Shown in pieces: positions 1 through 13,700 of a stretch of 64,000 nt of DNA (position 1 is its first letter; every line of letters begins with the position of its first letter). The notes beneath the pieces are model-generated. The model saw nothing but the letters and a program-made list of their open reading frames with translations. It was not told the DNA's origin and made no database searches. The stretch comes from Meghimatium bilineatum (lineage: Eukaryota; Mollusca; Gastropoda; Stylommatophora; Philomycidae). The translations under genes were made by a program, and so were the position numbers. Location of the stretch: the NCBI GenBank assembly GCA_034231615.1, contig CM067298.1:21023478-21087477 (forward strand), in the 5' to 3' direction.

Positions 1-420
1 CGAAAAAAACAAATTATTTTTGTACTCTCACATGATGCTCAGAGTAATGCCACAACACACTAATGTGTCATGTCCTGAGTAGAGATATGTGAGACACTAC
101 TGTTTTGTCTCACAATAAGCAATTGCAAGAAAACCACATCTATACTGTACATGTTGGCCCATGGTTATGTGGTTATTATACACAACTGTCCTTTTATAAG
201 TACTTTATATCATAGATGAGCAATATCTTCAGAAGATAATGAAGAAATGCCATGTTAGAGATCCTAAAAGCTGAAAGACATATCAGAAAGAAAAACTTAC
301 AGAGTGAGGTTTAAAAAAAAGCATGCACAAGTTCAGGAGTAGCTAAAGCTGGATGACTACAGTAAAAACAACTGACATCAGGAAGGTTCTAAAAACTTAG
401 TAACTTCTTCTATGTAACGT

Positions 421-860
421 GTCCTTTGCAGAATATTGTCCTCACTGCCACTCTGTAAGCCTTACGATTCTGTACAAACTGTCCAGCCTTTTCCTGTATC
501 GTATTCAGAAGGTTTTTGATAACCTGCAACCATAATGGAATCTGACCTTCTATGATTCATCTTTCCAAACCAGTATGTATTTTCATATGTCCAAAACATG
601 TTAGTCTGCATTTCTCGATAGTTTGAGGAGCCAATCCTCTTCTATGTTCAAATCTTTGCAGACATCTGTGTTTGATCATGTTTGTGTTCATAATATTCTT
701 AGGACCTTTCTATAGAAATTTATTTTAAATGCTGATATTTTCTTTTCCATTTAGGGTGTCATTTTCTAAGTTGCACAATCATATGTACTGGAAAAAATAT
801 AGCTTCTTAATAGTTGTAAAATTGTCTTTATATTTACTCATTCCCATATATTTTTAATAG
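421..860 (-). mobile_element. LINE 3'-end remnant, RTE-like
   Basis: Minus-strand translation shows the usual tail of these LINEs in broken frames, for example LLNTIQEKAGQFVQNRKAYR and AVRTIFCKG, preceded by a diverged linker. It is old, with many stops. A better version of the same tail is at 38640-38880. Bases 1-420 to its left hold nothing I recognise. Confidence 0.6.
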
Positions 861-891
861 GTTAAGTTTTTTTGTGGAGCATTGTCTTGTC

Positions 892-950
892 TCTATGTTA
901 TTTATGTTACAAGTAGATTCTCTATGTTATTTATGTTACAAGTAGATCTA
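892..950. repeat. 28-bp direct duplication
   Basis: TCTATGTTATTTATGTTACA plus AGTAGA occurs twice in direct contact. It lies in otherwise unremarkable AT-rich DNA. Confidence 0.7.
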
Positions 951-1249
951 TTGATCCTTGTATATGAATACGGATATTCTATGTTTGTGTTTCTGAGGAT
1001 ACTTCAATACTAGTACAGGGTGTTCATCATTGTTGTAATAGTCCATGTCTCAATTGGTCCATTCTCATGAGTTGATTACACAGGATGAACCTCTTGACAA
1101 GATCACATCTTTTTTGTGGATGTGGTTGGTCAAGTACAGAAAAGATTTTTACTTGAGTTGCAAGGTGATTTGGTGCCGCTAGAACGTACCAGATTCAATT
1201 CCCATCAGCGTTAGGAATTTTTCCATTTATCCTCATGCTTCCTACTTGA

Positions 1250-1330
1250 AATTACTTATAAGAGATGTTGATTACTTTGCAAGATATACTGCCTACCTTA
1301 TAAGAGATACTGTCAACCTTTTAAGTAATG
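1250..1330 (-). repeat. outlying block of the 21-bp repeat
   Basis: Three to four diverged units. Donor-like hexamers fall at 1291-1296 (GTAGGC) with related hexamers at 1270 and 1312, the same 21-bp spacing as the main block. About 170 bp of unrelated sequence separates the blocks. Confidence 0.65.
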
Positions 1331-1496
1331 TAGTATGTTTGTTTGTTCGTCACTAACCTTTGTTTAACACTAAGGAATTTTGAGCTTCTTGCTCTTACTT
1401 CCTATGTACATGGTTTCTCTGAGCTTTCTTTCATACCCAGGAGACTTCAAGTTAATCCAATGCCTATTGAAGAAGCCTTCTACTCTGAGGGGGTTT

Positions 1497-1620
1497 TAAT
1501 GTAGTCTACCTTGTAAGAGATACTGCCTACCTTGTAAGAGATACTACTTACCTTGTAAATGATACTGTCTACCGTATAAGAGATACTGCTTACTTTATAA
1601 GATATACTGCCTACCTTATA
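1497..1620 (-). repeat. 21-bp tandem repeat carrying splice donors
   Basis: About six units with the minus-strand core AAGGTAGGCAGTATCTCTTA. Each unit has GTAGAC, GTAGGC, GTAAGT or GTAAGC at the same place, and each encodes about KVGSISY in the exon 7 frame. A diverged block of the same repeat, also with 21-bp spacing, lies at about 1250-1330. Confidence 0.85.
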
Positions 1621-1798
1621 TTTAATTGCTCTCTTATATCCAAAGTTCTTTTTGAATTGCTCGTGAATGTGAATGTCTGTTATAGGAAGCCTTTTTGGCT
1701 TCAGCTTGTCCATTTCATCACAAAATGCTCGAACCCATACAGGCCTCTGAGGTGATGATCCAAAGTAAGCCTCAAAATGTATTACAATCGCATGGTAT
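1615..1798 (-). CDS. unknown gene, exon 7 (minimal form)
   Basis: The exon reads YHAIVIHFEAYFGSSPQRPV, WVRAFCDEMDKLKPKRLPIT and DIHIHEQFKKNFGYKRAIKYK after completing a Ser codon. The acceptor is ATACTGTTTCAG. The first donor is AAG|GTAGGC at 1609-1614, but five more donor-like hexamers follow at exact 21-bp steps (starts 1588, 1567, 1546, 1525 and 1504), all in phase 0. The best match is ACAAG|GTAAGT at 1546-1551, which would extend the exon to 1552 and add 21 residues. The reading frame stays open through the array to 1480. Confidence 0.85.
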
Positions 1799-4700
1799 CT
1801 GAAACAGTATGCAACACATTATTTTTCTAAAATACAGAGCATGACAAAGCAGTCATGTTTGTGTCATTTGTAAAATTTAATAATGTTTTACTATTAACTC
1901 AGAGCTCAGTAGCTATTTAGTGTTTGTGTCACTATCTTTGTGTTCTCTTCTGAAATTGTATTCATTTTAAGATTATTCTATTAGCAAAACATCACAATGT
2001 CTGCAACATTTTCAATCTCATTTTATAGTAGACCTACATCTCTGTCTCCTGAATCTTCTTCTTTACATCATCTATAAAATATGTTTCAACATCTTAATAT
2101 CGAAGGACATGATATTTCGGAAATTAGATATGCAGATGGCACCACCATACTATCAGAAGCACCACAGGTTTATAACACATGGTTATGTCAGTTCAGTAAA
2201 ACATAGCAAGGCTCAAAATCTTTTCCTCAATGCAAAAAAGACAATGCTAATACATATCAACGGAGATGAACTCACACTTACAATAGTCATTGACGCAGAA
2301 CAACTAAAAAATGACAACTTTAAGTTTCTAGGGTAAAATTAACAATATCATCTGATATTGCTTCACAGAAAGTGATTAGCAATGGCCCTACAAAAAAACA
2401 TCTCAGATGAAACATCTGAGTCTTTGACTATGACATCCATAATGGAAAAGAAAATATCAGCATTTGAAATGCAATACTATAGACATGTCCTAAGAATATC
2501 ATGAACAGAAAGACGAACCACCGAAGATGTCTATAAAGATCTGAATATAGAAGATTCATATCTGTTAACCTGTTGAGACTGAAAACCATAAAAAAAGTTA
2601 TGAAAAACCGTAATTGAGCATGAAAAACCATAAAACCATACACAATGGTGAGGGGGCTCCATCCGCACACAAAAAAAAAAGGGTCATTCAGATTTGGTTT
2701 TTTTTACGAATAGTTTGCCTTTGTTTAACATAGACAGTCATAGTGTGGGAAAATTATAGAGCACAAACACTAGGCCTATGTATCTTTATGTAACTTTAAT
2801 ATGATAAAATGAAACAATAATTTCAACTATCCATGAATAGCACACATCATGCATTTGCGATCTGCGGAGATCGTATAACTATGACAGGCAGAGATCGTGC
2901 AACTATGACAGGCGGAGATCGTACAACTATGACCGGCACGGATCATGCATCTATGACCGGTGGAGATCATGCATCTATGACCGGCAGTAATCATGCATAT
3001 ATGACCAGCAGAGATCGTGCAACTATGACCGGCATCGATTTGTGCATCTATGAACGGCGGAGAATGTGCACCTACGGCCGGCGGAGAATGTGCATCTATT
3101 ATCGGCGGAGACCGTACAACTATGACTCATGAAGATTGTGCATCTGTGATCAGAAGGGATCGTGCATCTATAGCAGCAACAGCTTCATTTTCAGTCAGCG
3201 GTATCATTTTCTCATTTTCCGTTTGTAATTCCTAAAAAGAAACATAACGTGACAAATAAATATTGGTTTAAGATAAGTCTAAAGATCAGATTTAGGCCTA
3301 CATAAACAATTAACATATTCTATTATTTAACTATAGGCCTACCTACACTACCTAGGTCTAGGAGGCAAACAAAAACTTACAATATAAATGAAACAATCTA
3401 TATAGTAGGCCTAGAAACAAAATACATGTGTTAGTAGTATTTGTGTACTGTAGATACACTGAGTAACACTGTCAATGCACGTGGACAAAAATTCCCTAAT
3501 TTCGGTATAAAGACAACATCCCCAGCACAGAGAATAATTAAAGTACTGGGTAGTGTTTTAAAAGCATTGTTTCCAACAATACTTCGCTCCAAGACCAGAT
3601 CAAATAAAACCCGCAAACGACACTATTGTGAATAAAACCCGCACAAATCACTGGTGCCACTAAAATATATACAAAAATATCAGTGTCACCACTAAATTTA
3701 GTAAAACCCCCAAATGTAAAGAACTGCAGAAATTCACGTAAAAACCCGTAAATGCCAGTGTACACCCGTAATGCCGTACAGCTTGGAAAAAACCGTAAAA
3801 ATTACGGCGATTTACTGGCAGTTGACAAGTATGAAGATTAATTGCAGAGGGAATGGTTCCAAGAGTAAGAACAAAAGCAGATCAATACTATGATGGATTA
3901 CTGGATATTTAAGACAATCTTAATGATGGATTACTGGATATTGAAGACAATCTTAATGATGGATTACTGGATATTGAAGACAATCTTAATATGACATACA
4001 ACATAGAACATAAAATATAACATACTTTTATACAACATAAAAAAATTCTCCATTACAAGTTCATGCACAAAGATGTATGTTGCTACAAATATCTAAGTTA
4101 ACAAAAAGAACTCACGATTTCCCTGCAACATTTACTACTGGAATATTGTAGTGCTCCTTGATAGGCTGATCAACATTTAAGTGTGCATTTAATTCATTCC
4201 CTGCAAGTAATCCAATCTCATTATACATGCCCATAAAATCCCTAGTAGTTTCCCTCAAAGTTTCAGCTTCCAGGTCAAAGTCAATACCTGTAAATTGTTG
4301 ATAGACTTTCAGCGATAAATATTGACATTTTAACCTCTGAAATTTTGGCTATTTATATTTGATAGACTTTAATAGTTTGAAATAACAGCCAAACATAACA
4401 GCAGTAAATATCACTCTCTTTTCAATGCTCAACCTTTAGTGCGTGACTGTAGAGTACATTTGACAACACTTTACGCTATCTAAAATATCTGAGGTTGAGT
4501 GTACAAGTCCCACAAAGGCTGTGTCCCCTGAAATCAATAACAAACATTTTTTAAATATTTTGGTGATCAGATTAGTCAATTGACTACCTTTTCCTGCAGT
4601 TTTAGTGGCAACCATGTGTCAAATATTGAAATACCAACATTTTTGCAATATGTTGACAATTTCAAACAAGAACAGCACCATGACATTGAATTGGGTTTTA

Positions 4701-7700
4701 TAGACTTTTGTTTTAGCGTATTTTCTAAAAATCAATATGGAATGTGATTCAGATTATTATTTATTGAGATGTATGTTGTTTTCACACTCTAAAATCAGTT
4801 ACACCATGCTGGTTTATTTACTTTGATATTAACATATCAACCGGTTTCGAACGATACAGTTTTGGACAACCCCTGTAGATCTAGATTTATAGAAGGATTT
4901 TATAACATACCAGTAAGTTCAATCCTTTTCTTCCATGAAATTATAACAATTTGACCATAAATATCACTGAATTAGGCCTATAATATACTGTTACCACTCC
5001 AGGACATTTGCAAAATAAAGTCAGAAATTTTGTATTATTATTTTCTCGTTTTTTTTTTAAAAATTGTTGTTTTTGTGTGTGAAAAAACGTCCTTGTGACT
5101 GTCTTACACACACAAGCAAAATATATACCAATATATGCAGAATTAAATTCTTCATTTATATGTACTAATATTATGTAAATATCTCCTAACAACAAAAAAG
5201 TTATAGAGTTTTCAAAACAGTCACCACTTATTATGTAACATTACCAAAAAATAATGGGGACAGGAGGAAAGTTTGTTTGTTTTGTTTTTTTAAAACATGA
5301 TAAAAGTTAAAGTACAAGTGTTGAGTTTTATAAAGTTGTTGCAAAAAAACAGCTGCCTGCAGTTAAAGTCAAAATAATAAGTGAAATTAAAACATGAACC
5401 TATAAATCACAAGGAGAGGCTTTCCAGCAAATAATCAACCCTAATTTCAACATCAACCTCAGCAAACATACATGCCAACATGATATAAAAATCCATACCA
5501 AGAAAAACATCACAAAAAAACCTTACAAATAGATAGTTTATTAACAAATTATAACCACAAAGTAGTCCATTATGTGTAGAACACTGTCCAGCACTGCCTT
5601 TAAAAACTGGACAAAAATATAACTCATTGGATGAGCAGAATTTCATGTATTATTTTTTTTTTCAAGAAGAGATCATGTGAGGAATGAAGAGATTACAGGA
5701 ACTGTTGAAACAACATCTGCGATAAAATATATTAAAATACAGAGAATTTAATAATTCGGGCACTTAATGAACCCACATCGGCCAGGGCAAGAGCATACAA
5801 CACAAGAATGGAGACAGCAAGAGACAGAGGAAGACCATGAAGAAAATAGATTGAAGGATTTACCAATGCTCTGAGATGTCACAACTGCATATCAAGTGCT
5901 GACATATGCCATAGCCCACAAACGGATTGTCATTCAATCCTGCAATTCCTGGTAGTAAAAGCAGAGTAATGACAATAATTAGAGTGTTTACTTGTTCCAC
6001 CAGCTTGTTTAATAAATATCTCATCTGAAGCGTTTAGCACGGGTGTTATGTCAGTCATGATCTTGACTATATGTTATTAATAGTATTCTTCTTCTGTGTT
6101 TATTTTCAAAATCCTGCTCATTAGTATATGATGTAATCTAGGGAATGAGTGCACCACCTCTTGGTTTACAATAAATATGCTTACAGCCCAACATATCAGA
6201 TTTTAAAATGGTATCCTTCATCAAAAGAATACCATTTCCTCATCTATTCGTGGACAAACTTTGCTTTAAACTTTACTACAAACTTTAATCGAATCTCTCT
6301 TAATTGCCTCTTATAATATGTTCTTCTTTTAGAAACTCACAACAAATCATGTACTTGGCCTTTTGGAAGGGTGTTAAAGTATATGTTTCTGGCCCATTTC
6401 TTCTTCTTCAGCGTTTATTCTCAAACTCCCGCTGGATCTCCCTTACAGCAGAACTATGGTCCTGCTAGATTTCCAGCAGGATGTAGTCCAGAGAATGGAA
6501 ATTCATTGTGTTGCCATTTTATTTGCTCAAATGGCCTAATTGATATTAGGTATGCCTAAAAATTGTATGCCCTATGTTTTCTTTTTTTTACAATTTTTGG
6601 AATTCATTTGTTTAAACTATGCTTCTAGTCCCATTTATAATGCTTAGGGGCATGTAACTGTCAAGAGTTAATATAATATATTCTTATTTACTATAAAGCT
6701 TTCACTGTTTACAAACAATTTTGCTGGTTATAAATTATTGATTTATGCTCATAACTTACTTCTATCACAAAGGTAAGGTGACAAATTTATTTCACATAAT
6801 CATACTTATGTTGGAAAAGTGAAATGAAAATGAACAGATATACACATTTACCTCCATGAAGATGAGAATATTGACCAGTATAGAGAATATTTTTACACTT
6901 GAAGTCTGGCCCTACAATAATAGGTGGAAACTCTCTTTCAGTTCTGCACTCATCAGCTGTGAAATATATAATTAAAAAATTTAAAATGGAAAAATTTTCT
7001 GGACTACAGAATGTAATCACTTACTGTACTGATATAATTTTCTTAAGAAATATCTGTATTGCTAGCAATTATCAGTAATGATAACACAAATAATATAGCA
7101 AACAATTATCAGTATAGCAAATGATTAGAATTAATGTCAACACAGGTCTCTCTAAAAAAGTACTAGATTTGCTGAAAAGTATTTCTAAAAAATAAATCAG
7201 TCTGGCTAATAAACATCTTTTTTCATAGAAAATAGTCTTTCTAATAAACTGTCTAGCTAGCAATGCAAATAACAATGACTAAGATCATACTTCCTGCCTA
7301 TAACATTCTTCAAAAAAAATACTGTGAAAGCAGGAGTGAAAAACAAAAATTTTGAATGGCAACACTTCTAGTTGCTACCACAGTTAGTGGACACTCAATT
7401 TTCACAGTGAAGTGATTATGCAACACTGAATTAGTAAGCTGACACATGGAAAAATTTACATAATCAAAATATTTTATTTTATAGTTTTTTGTTCACAGAA
7501 AGTCTCTGAAATTTATTTTCTTTATATAAAATTCTCCCTATACATCTATATATTCACATCTCAAAAACCACAATTCTGTTTTCTAGCTGTCTAGCTATTT
7601 ATTCATTATTCATGTTTCTGAAACATACATTAACCTTTAGCATGCTGTGTTTTTTCATAAACGTGAGACAAGAATCAATGTAGCCTGATTTCAGACCCAT

Positions 7701-10700
7701 AAATGCTGTGTTTTTTCATAAACGTGAGACAAGAATCAATGAAGCCTGATTTCAGACCCATAAATATAGGAGGGCTGCAGATACCAGAAATTAGATATGC
7801 AGACGACACAGTGCTATTAACAACAAACGAACACGACCTACTGAACATAATTAAGTCAACCCAAAAGTTTAGCGAACAGCAAAACTTGTTCCTAAATATG
7901 AAAAAGACAAAAATAATGACAACTGACAAAACTAAATCAAGACCCAAAATTAATATTGAGAACTGCAATTTGGAAGAAGTGACACATTTTGATTATATAG
8001 GAACTAATATAAACAATGCAGGGGACTGCGCAGTTGAGATCAAGAGAAGAACAGCAATGGCGCTGGCAAAATTAAAACAGATAAAGAAACTATGGCAAGG
8101 TACTAACATAAGAACCAAATTGTTTTTACTACAAACATGTGTATTTCCTGTGGCGACATATGGATGTGAAGCATGGACACTAAATAAAACAGTGGCCAAG
8201 AGAATAACATCATTTGAATTAAAGTGTTATAGAAGAGTTTTGAGAATACCATGGACAGCGAAGAAAACAAACCAGGAGGTGTTACGAACAATGAACGTCC
8301 AGGAAGGCTGGCTTCTGAACACTATATTAAAGAAAAAGCTAGCTTTTTTCTGTCATATTAAGAGACACGACGGCATGGAGAGAGTGTTAATGGAGGGGAT
8401 GATAGAAGGCAACAGGGGCAAAGGCCGACCAAGACGCCGTTGGACAAAGGACATTCAAGAAAGCCTGCGTATGTCACTGGAAGATGCCGGGCAACTTGCT
8501 CAAGACCGCGGAGAATTCAAGAGATCCATAGGAAAGACTACGTTCTGGAAAGAATATGTCACTTGATTATGATGATGCTGTGTTTACAATTCGAACAGCG
8601 CATTTTGCCAGAATTGTGTCATGTCGTGATTTTGGAAGGCAAAATCCACCACACGGTTCACTACATTCGAAACAGAACGAAAAAATCGAGATCGGTAACT
8701 TTTTGACAGAATGTTTTGGCAACATTTAGAAGAAAATTATGGTGGGGATACAATGTCACGTTATTTTGAAATGGAAATTTTAGCAATTTGCAGTCATCTG
8801 CATTGAGATGAAGCGACATGACAGTGAATCGAGTTTATTATACTATTCATTAATAGTATATTCAGTGAAATCATCATTTATTCAGCTGGAAAAGCAGAAA
8901 ACTTGAGAGGTAAGTTCTTCAAATTCATTATTTAGAATATACCACGATGTTTCCATTATGTAAAATATATAATAGTCAACATATTTCACAGCTGTCGATC
9001 GATCAAAAATATGGTCCACCTATATCTAGATAAGTTTAAATCTGTCTTTATCACTTTCTCACATGTCTCGTATCACACACACACACACACAAAACTTACA
9101 CCAATATATGCAGAATTTAATTCTTTATTTATATGTGCAAATATTATTTAAATATCTGTAACAAAAAAAGTTATCGCGATTTCAAAACAGCCACCAACGA
9201 TTGCGTAACATTTCCAAAACTAATTCTGCTGCAGTAAGTGGCAGAAGAGACATTGCATAGTTGTAAACACAGCATGCTTAAGGTTAATAAGGTAGAGTTA
9301 ACTATTTACAACTATCATTGTTAGTTTGTTTGCAATTTGTTTGGATGTTAGAGGTTTCTCACGTCATTGAAAGTACTTTTAGCCATTAATATTCTCCTTT
9401 TACCTGTCTTGTATCTGCAAAAATTTGTGATTGTACAACCCAGATTTAAGAAACTGTTGACTTGTTATAGTATCTCTTCATGTATTTTAATGTTTAGATT
9501 TTGTTCTTCTCAGCTCTGATGGTTCTCATAGTTTTTTTGTTTTTTTGTGGATGCTAATATTTAGTCAATATTTTCTACTTGATTTGTCTACTATATCTAT
9601 TAGCCTTTGCAGTTTTTACAATTGTATTGTATTGTCTCTAAAATTGTATTGTAATTGTATCCTGACAGCAAACACTTGCATATTGGAACAGTTCTACTGA
9701 GAAGTGTCCATCACAGATGCTGTTATACTGCTACATACCAGCATAGCCTGACCAATGTGTGTCTGATTGTAGAAAGCTGTAAATTTTGTGACCGTAATTG
9801 TGCATGTCACAAAGTTCATCTCCTGAAAAGCAGTTACGTTGGCACTGTATAGGAGCTTATTGGGAATGTTTCTTCATTGGTTGACATTCGAGCAGTCCCA
9901 ATATAGAATACGCACAGTGAGTACATATTATAGAATGTACATGTGACTACAGCTCAGCCTGTCACGTTTAAGTTGTTGCCTTCTGATCTCCGCTCTGTTT
10001 TTCTGTTATAAATATATACACTGTAAATGTATTCCACTGCAGGCCTATATGTTTACAATTTTTTTCTGTTTGAGATAGTCAATAAAAAATAAAAACTGTA
10101 TTAAAAATTTGAGACTGGTAATTAAAAAAAAATTATTTTAATAAAAAAATGTAAACAAATTTCTCAAAAAAAAACTAGCGAATAAAATGAATTTAAACAT
10201 TATTCCAATATGTCAATTTCTTTCAATACTTCTAATCTGTGAGTAGTTTGTGAGTAGATATAAGTAGTAAATGGAAAATGGATGACTAGACAGAGAAATA
10301 TAAACAAGGTACCAGAAAGCAAACACAGTGACCTACCAACTTTCACCATTACTTCTTCACCGATCAAGATGGAAATCAAAATACAGATAATATCTACAAT
10401 TTTTATACCAACACTCTGTTACCAATTAAAAACATGGTCCTTAACAGCAGGGCAGCAGAGGAAAATCGTTACATGTGAAATGATGTGTCTGAGAAAAGAT
10501 GCAATGGTTACCAAACTAGATAAAATAAGAAAAGAAGAAATTAGGAAAAGAGTTGGTATAATATCATGTATTGAACATATCGAAAGACAGCAAGTAAAAT
10601 GGTTTAGTCATCTTATGAGAATGAACCCAAAATAAATACCAATAAGAGCATATAGCAAAATAATATCCAGACATACGACCAAAGGTAGACCAAGAAAACA

Positions 10701-13700
10701 GTGGAAAGATAGCATAAAGATAGTCTTGAATAAACACGGATTTAATGTAACCACGGTGACACATCTGGCCTTGGAAAGATAGCTGAAGCTCTCAAACCTA
10801 CGCTTAACTGCACGTGTGAATATGATCAACCATCGTTCATCTGAGGACAGACAATAGACAATATAAGTACCAGTAATAAATTGAAATTTGAAAAACACGT
10901 GCAAACACCAATATTCTAAAAATTTAAAACTTTCTTGTACACACAAAATATCTTTATAGATAAACAAGTAGTAGTGGAAAAAACTGCTACGAAAAGGTCA
11001 AGCATGCTTGATTGTGGCTAACTTTCAAATTCGTGTTTGGAGTACAGTATGAGAATCAGTTCTCTCATGCAGCTGGTTTACTAGCAATATGGTTACAGAA
11101 ATCCACCATTCAGTGGAAGTTTTAAAACACTAAACAATTGCCATGCTGAAGTCAAATATGAGCAACATCAGAAGGCAAATTGCAAGAACATATGAACGGA
11201 CTCCACACAACATGTCAAAAATTCAACATGAAGATTAATATTGAAAGGACCAAAATAATGGCAATAGCAAAGAAAGAAAGAAAATTTCCTATCTGCATCA
11301 ATAATAACCAGCTTAAACAGATAAAGATAATTCACTTACTTAGGAAACATTTTATCGAGTGAAGGGAAAAACAGTAAAGAGATACAAAATAGATGTAACA
11401 AAACATCAGATCCTAGGACAGATGACACATATTTTTAAGAACAAAAATGTAAATGTAGACACTAAAGTTTCATTATGCAAGACTATTATTATCCCATCAC
11501 TGTGCTACCAGTGCCAAACCTGGACAATGACAGCACACAACAAAAGAAAAAAGTGACAGCAGAAATGACATGTCTGCAAAGAATACCCGGAGTGTCATTA
11601 AAAGATAGAATTAGATACAATAACATCAGACATAATAAAAACAATACCAGTATTGGAACACATCAAAAGACAACAGATCAAGTGGTTTTCACACACTTCC
11701 AGACTACCAACAGATAGAATGCCACAGATGGTCATGACACATAGACACCCCGGCTATAAAGCCAGAGGCAGACCATGCAAAATATGGACCACAGAAATCA
11801 AAGATGCCACAGGAACAAGCTTACAAACAGCACACAAGAAAGGCATCTCCAGAGAACACTTCTTCCCCTGATGCTGCAAGGCAAACAAGGGCCACATGGT
11901 ATAGATAGAAGTCAAATATGGGATATCTAGAAACATCTAGATATTCAAACTCTTGCTAGATATTCAAGGGATATTTAGTAAGAGTTTGAGAACAGACCCA
12001 AAGAATGGAAACAAATATTTTGTTTAGGAATCTATTCATCCATTTATCAATAGAAGAAGATAATTCCATTTTTTATTTGCCAGACAATACTAAAGTCACC
12101 AGAAAATGTGTGCACTTACATACTCACACACAAAGAAAAACAACAAATATATAGGGCGTATCTAAAGCCACTGTGCAATGAAGTCATTTATGTATATGCA
12201 TTAAATACTCACAATTCATATGATACAGTGTCACCACCAATGCAAATGGATGTACAGTGATTTTGTGACACTCAGTACATGTTGTACATCATCTGTTTCA
12301 GATTAAACAAAAAACCAAAAGCCAACCTGGCCAATAATTATCTACTAAGCTCACTGGTGTATGCTGTCAGAAGCTTGTGGATGTCTGGAATTTTCATTTG
12401 TTTACGCATCATAAGGAAGAAAGGAATCAGGCAACTGACCAGCTTAAGAAGTTCCAGCTGTCTGCAGATTTCTTGTTTAGCTGCTATGTTCTCCTGACAG
12501 ATAAAAGAGAGAATAGCAACAACTAAATAAATGTTACAGACATAGAACACTGTCATTATTGACAAAACTTTGGTATTAAACTGAAATTTCATCTGGTAAA
12601 CTGAAACATATAGAATTTCATTCAAGAGAGTTTACCATTTTCTTCCTGGTCAGAGCTAAGTGGTCAAGAAATTTTTTTTATGGTGTTCATTAGGCTGCAG
12701 GTTTAAGATCAGGTTGTGATGAATTGTTAGAATGAGTCAGTTGTGTTTACAAATTGTTAAATTCAATTATACCAACTGTTATGAGTGCAGGTTATCATCA
12801 GCGCACACTGGAAAAGTCCATAAGTACTTCAATGCCATCTCAATAAATCCATAAGTGTGTAGCAACTCACAGTTTCAGTTTGATGTTGATTTATCAGTCT
12901 CTTCACACATCTATTATGTTTCTCTTTACAGGCCATGCAAATCTTTATTTCAATCTTCTTTAATCTTGAAAGCAAATACAATACAAAAACAGTTCTGAAC
13001 ATTTTTGGAGTGAACTCTAAGCAAACTTAATATGCCATATCAATACATTGATACATTGATATACCTTTAGACACTGTGGCCATGCTCACCAGTGCATAAG
13101 AGGTGACCATAAAGAGTCACATTGACACAAAAGCCATTCTGAAGGCAGATGTGTCAGGACAAAAGGCACAACTATTGCAGCTAAGCTGTAAACTATGATG
13201 TAACACATTTCGTTCTCTGGACTACATCTTGTTAATATGCAGGAGTTTGAAAATTAATGCAGAAGAGAAAAAAATATGAATATCAATTGAGGCAGAAGTA
13301 TTTTTTATTATTAATTGCAAATTTTGTTTTGCTTATACGTTTACTTCGGATGGTTACGTCAAAGGTGACGTGAAACAGTAAGATTGGAGCAGCAAATAGA
13401 CAAATAAATAAATCTTTTCTTCCTTTTAACTCAAAGGGATAATAGGCCTATCAGTACAAACAAATATCTTCATCTTCTTCTGCATTCCCTCACTGACAAC
13501 CAACATGAAATTTCATTTGAATTCCACTGAGGAGTTTTGGGTACGTTGTACTTCTGGTTTAGGGTGGAGCTGCGGTATTTATACCCTCAATTTCCAGCAC
13601 ATCCAATTTCAGCATGACACAAATATAGTTTTGGGTAATAGATTAAAAAGTACCCAGACCTATGATCTAACCATTCAATACTTCAAATAGTAGTGTAAAT

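Larger units (their letters stand above)
7630..9287. mobile_element. non-autonomous TTAA/TIR element (piggyBac-like), split by a LINE
   Basis: The left end TTAACCTTTAGCATGCTGTG continues, after removal of the LINE, as TTTACAA. The right end read inward is TTAACCTTAAGCATGCTGTG then TTTACAA, so the inverted repeats match at 26 of 27 positions and include a TTAA at each edge. Without the LINE the element is about 720 bp. No transposase frame is visible, so it would need a partner; TTAA targets are typical of the piggyBac superfamily (established knowledge). A fragment of a second copy may lie at 5105-5260. Confidence 0.82.

Noticed and set aside
2833-3235. Frame MTGGDHASMTG as a repeat protein
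   Set aside because: Arises from a degenerate minisatellite with mixed unit lengths; no flanking coding signal.
12205-12300. Possible exon ending AATT|GTGAGT with CIGGDTVSYE
   Set aside because: Stops lie close upstream in that frame and inserting it would break the good exon 4 to exon 5 phase.
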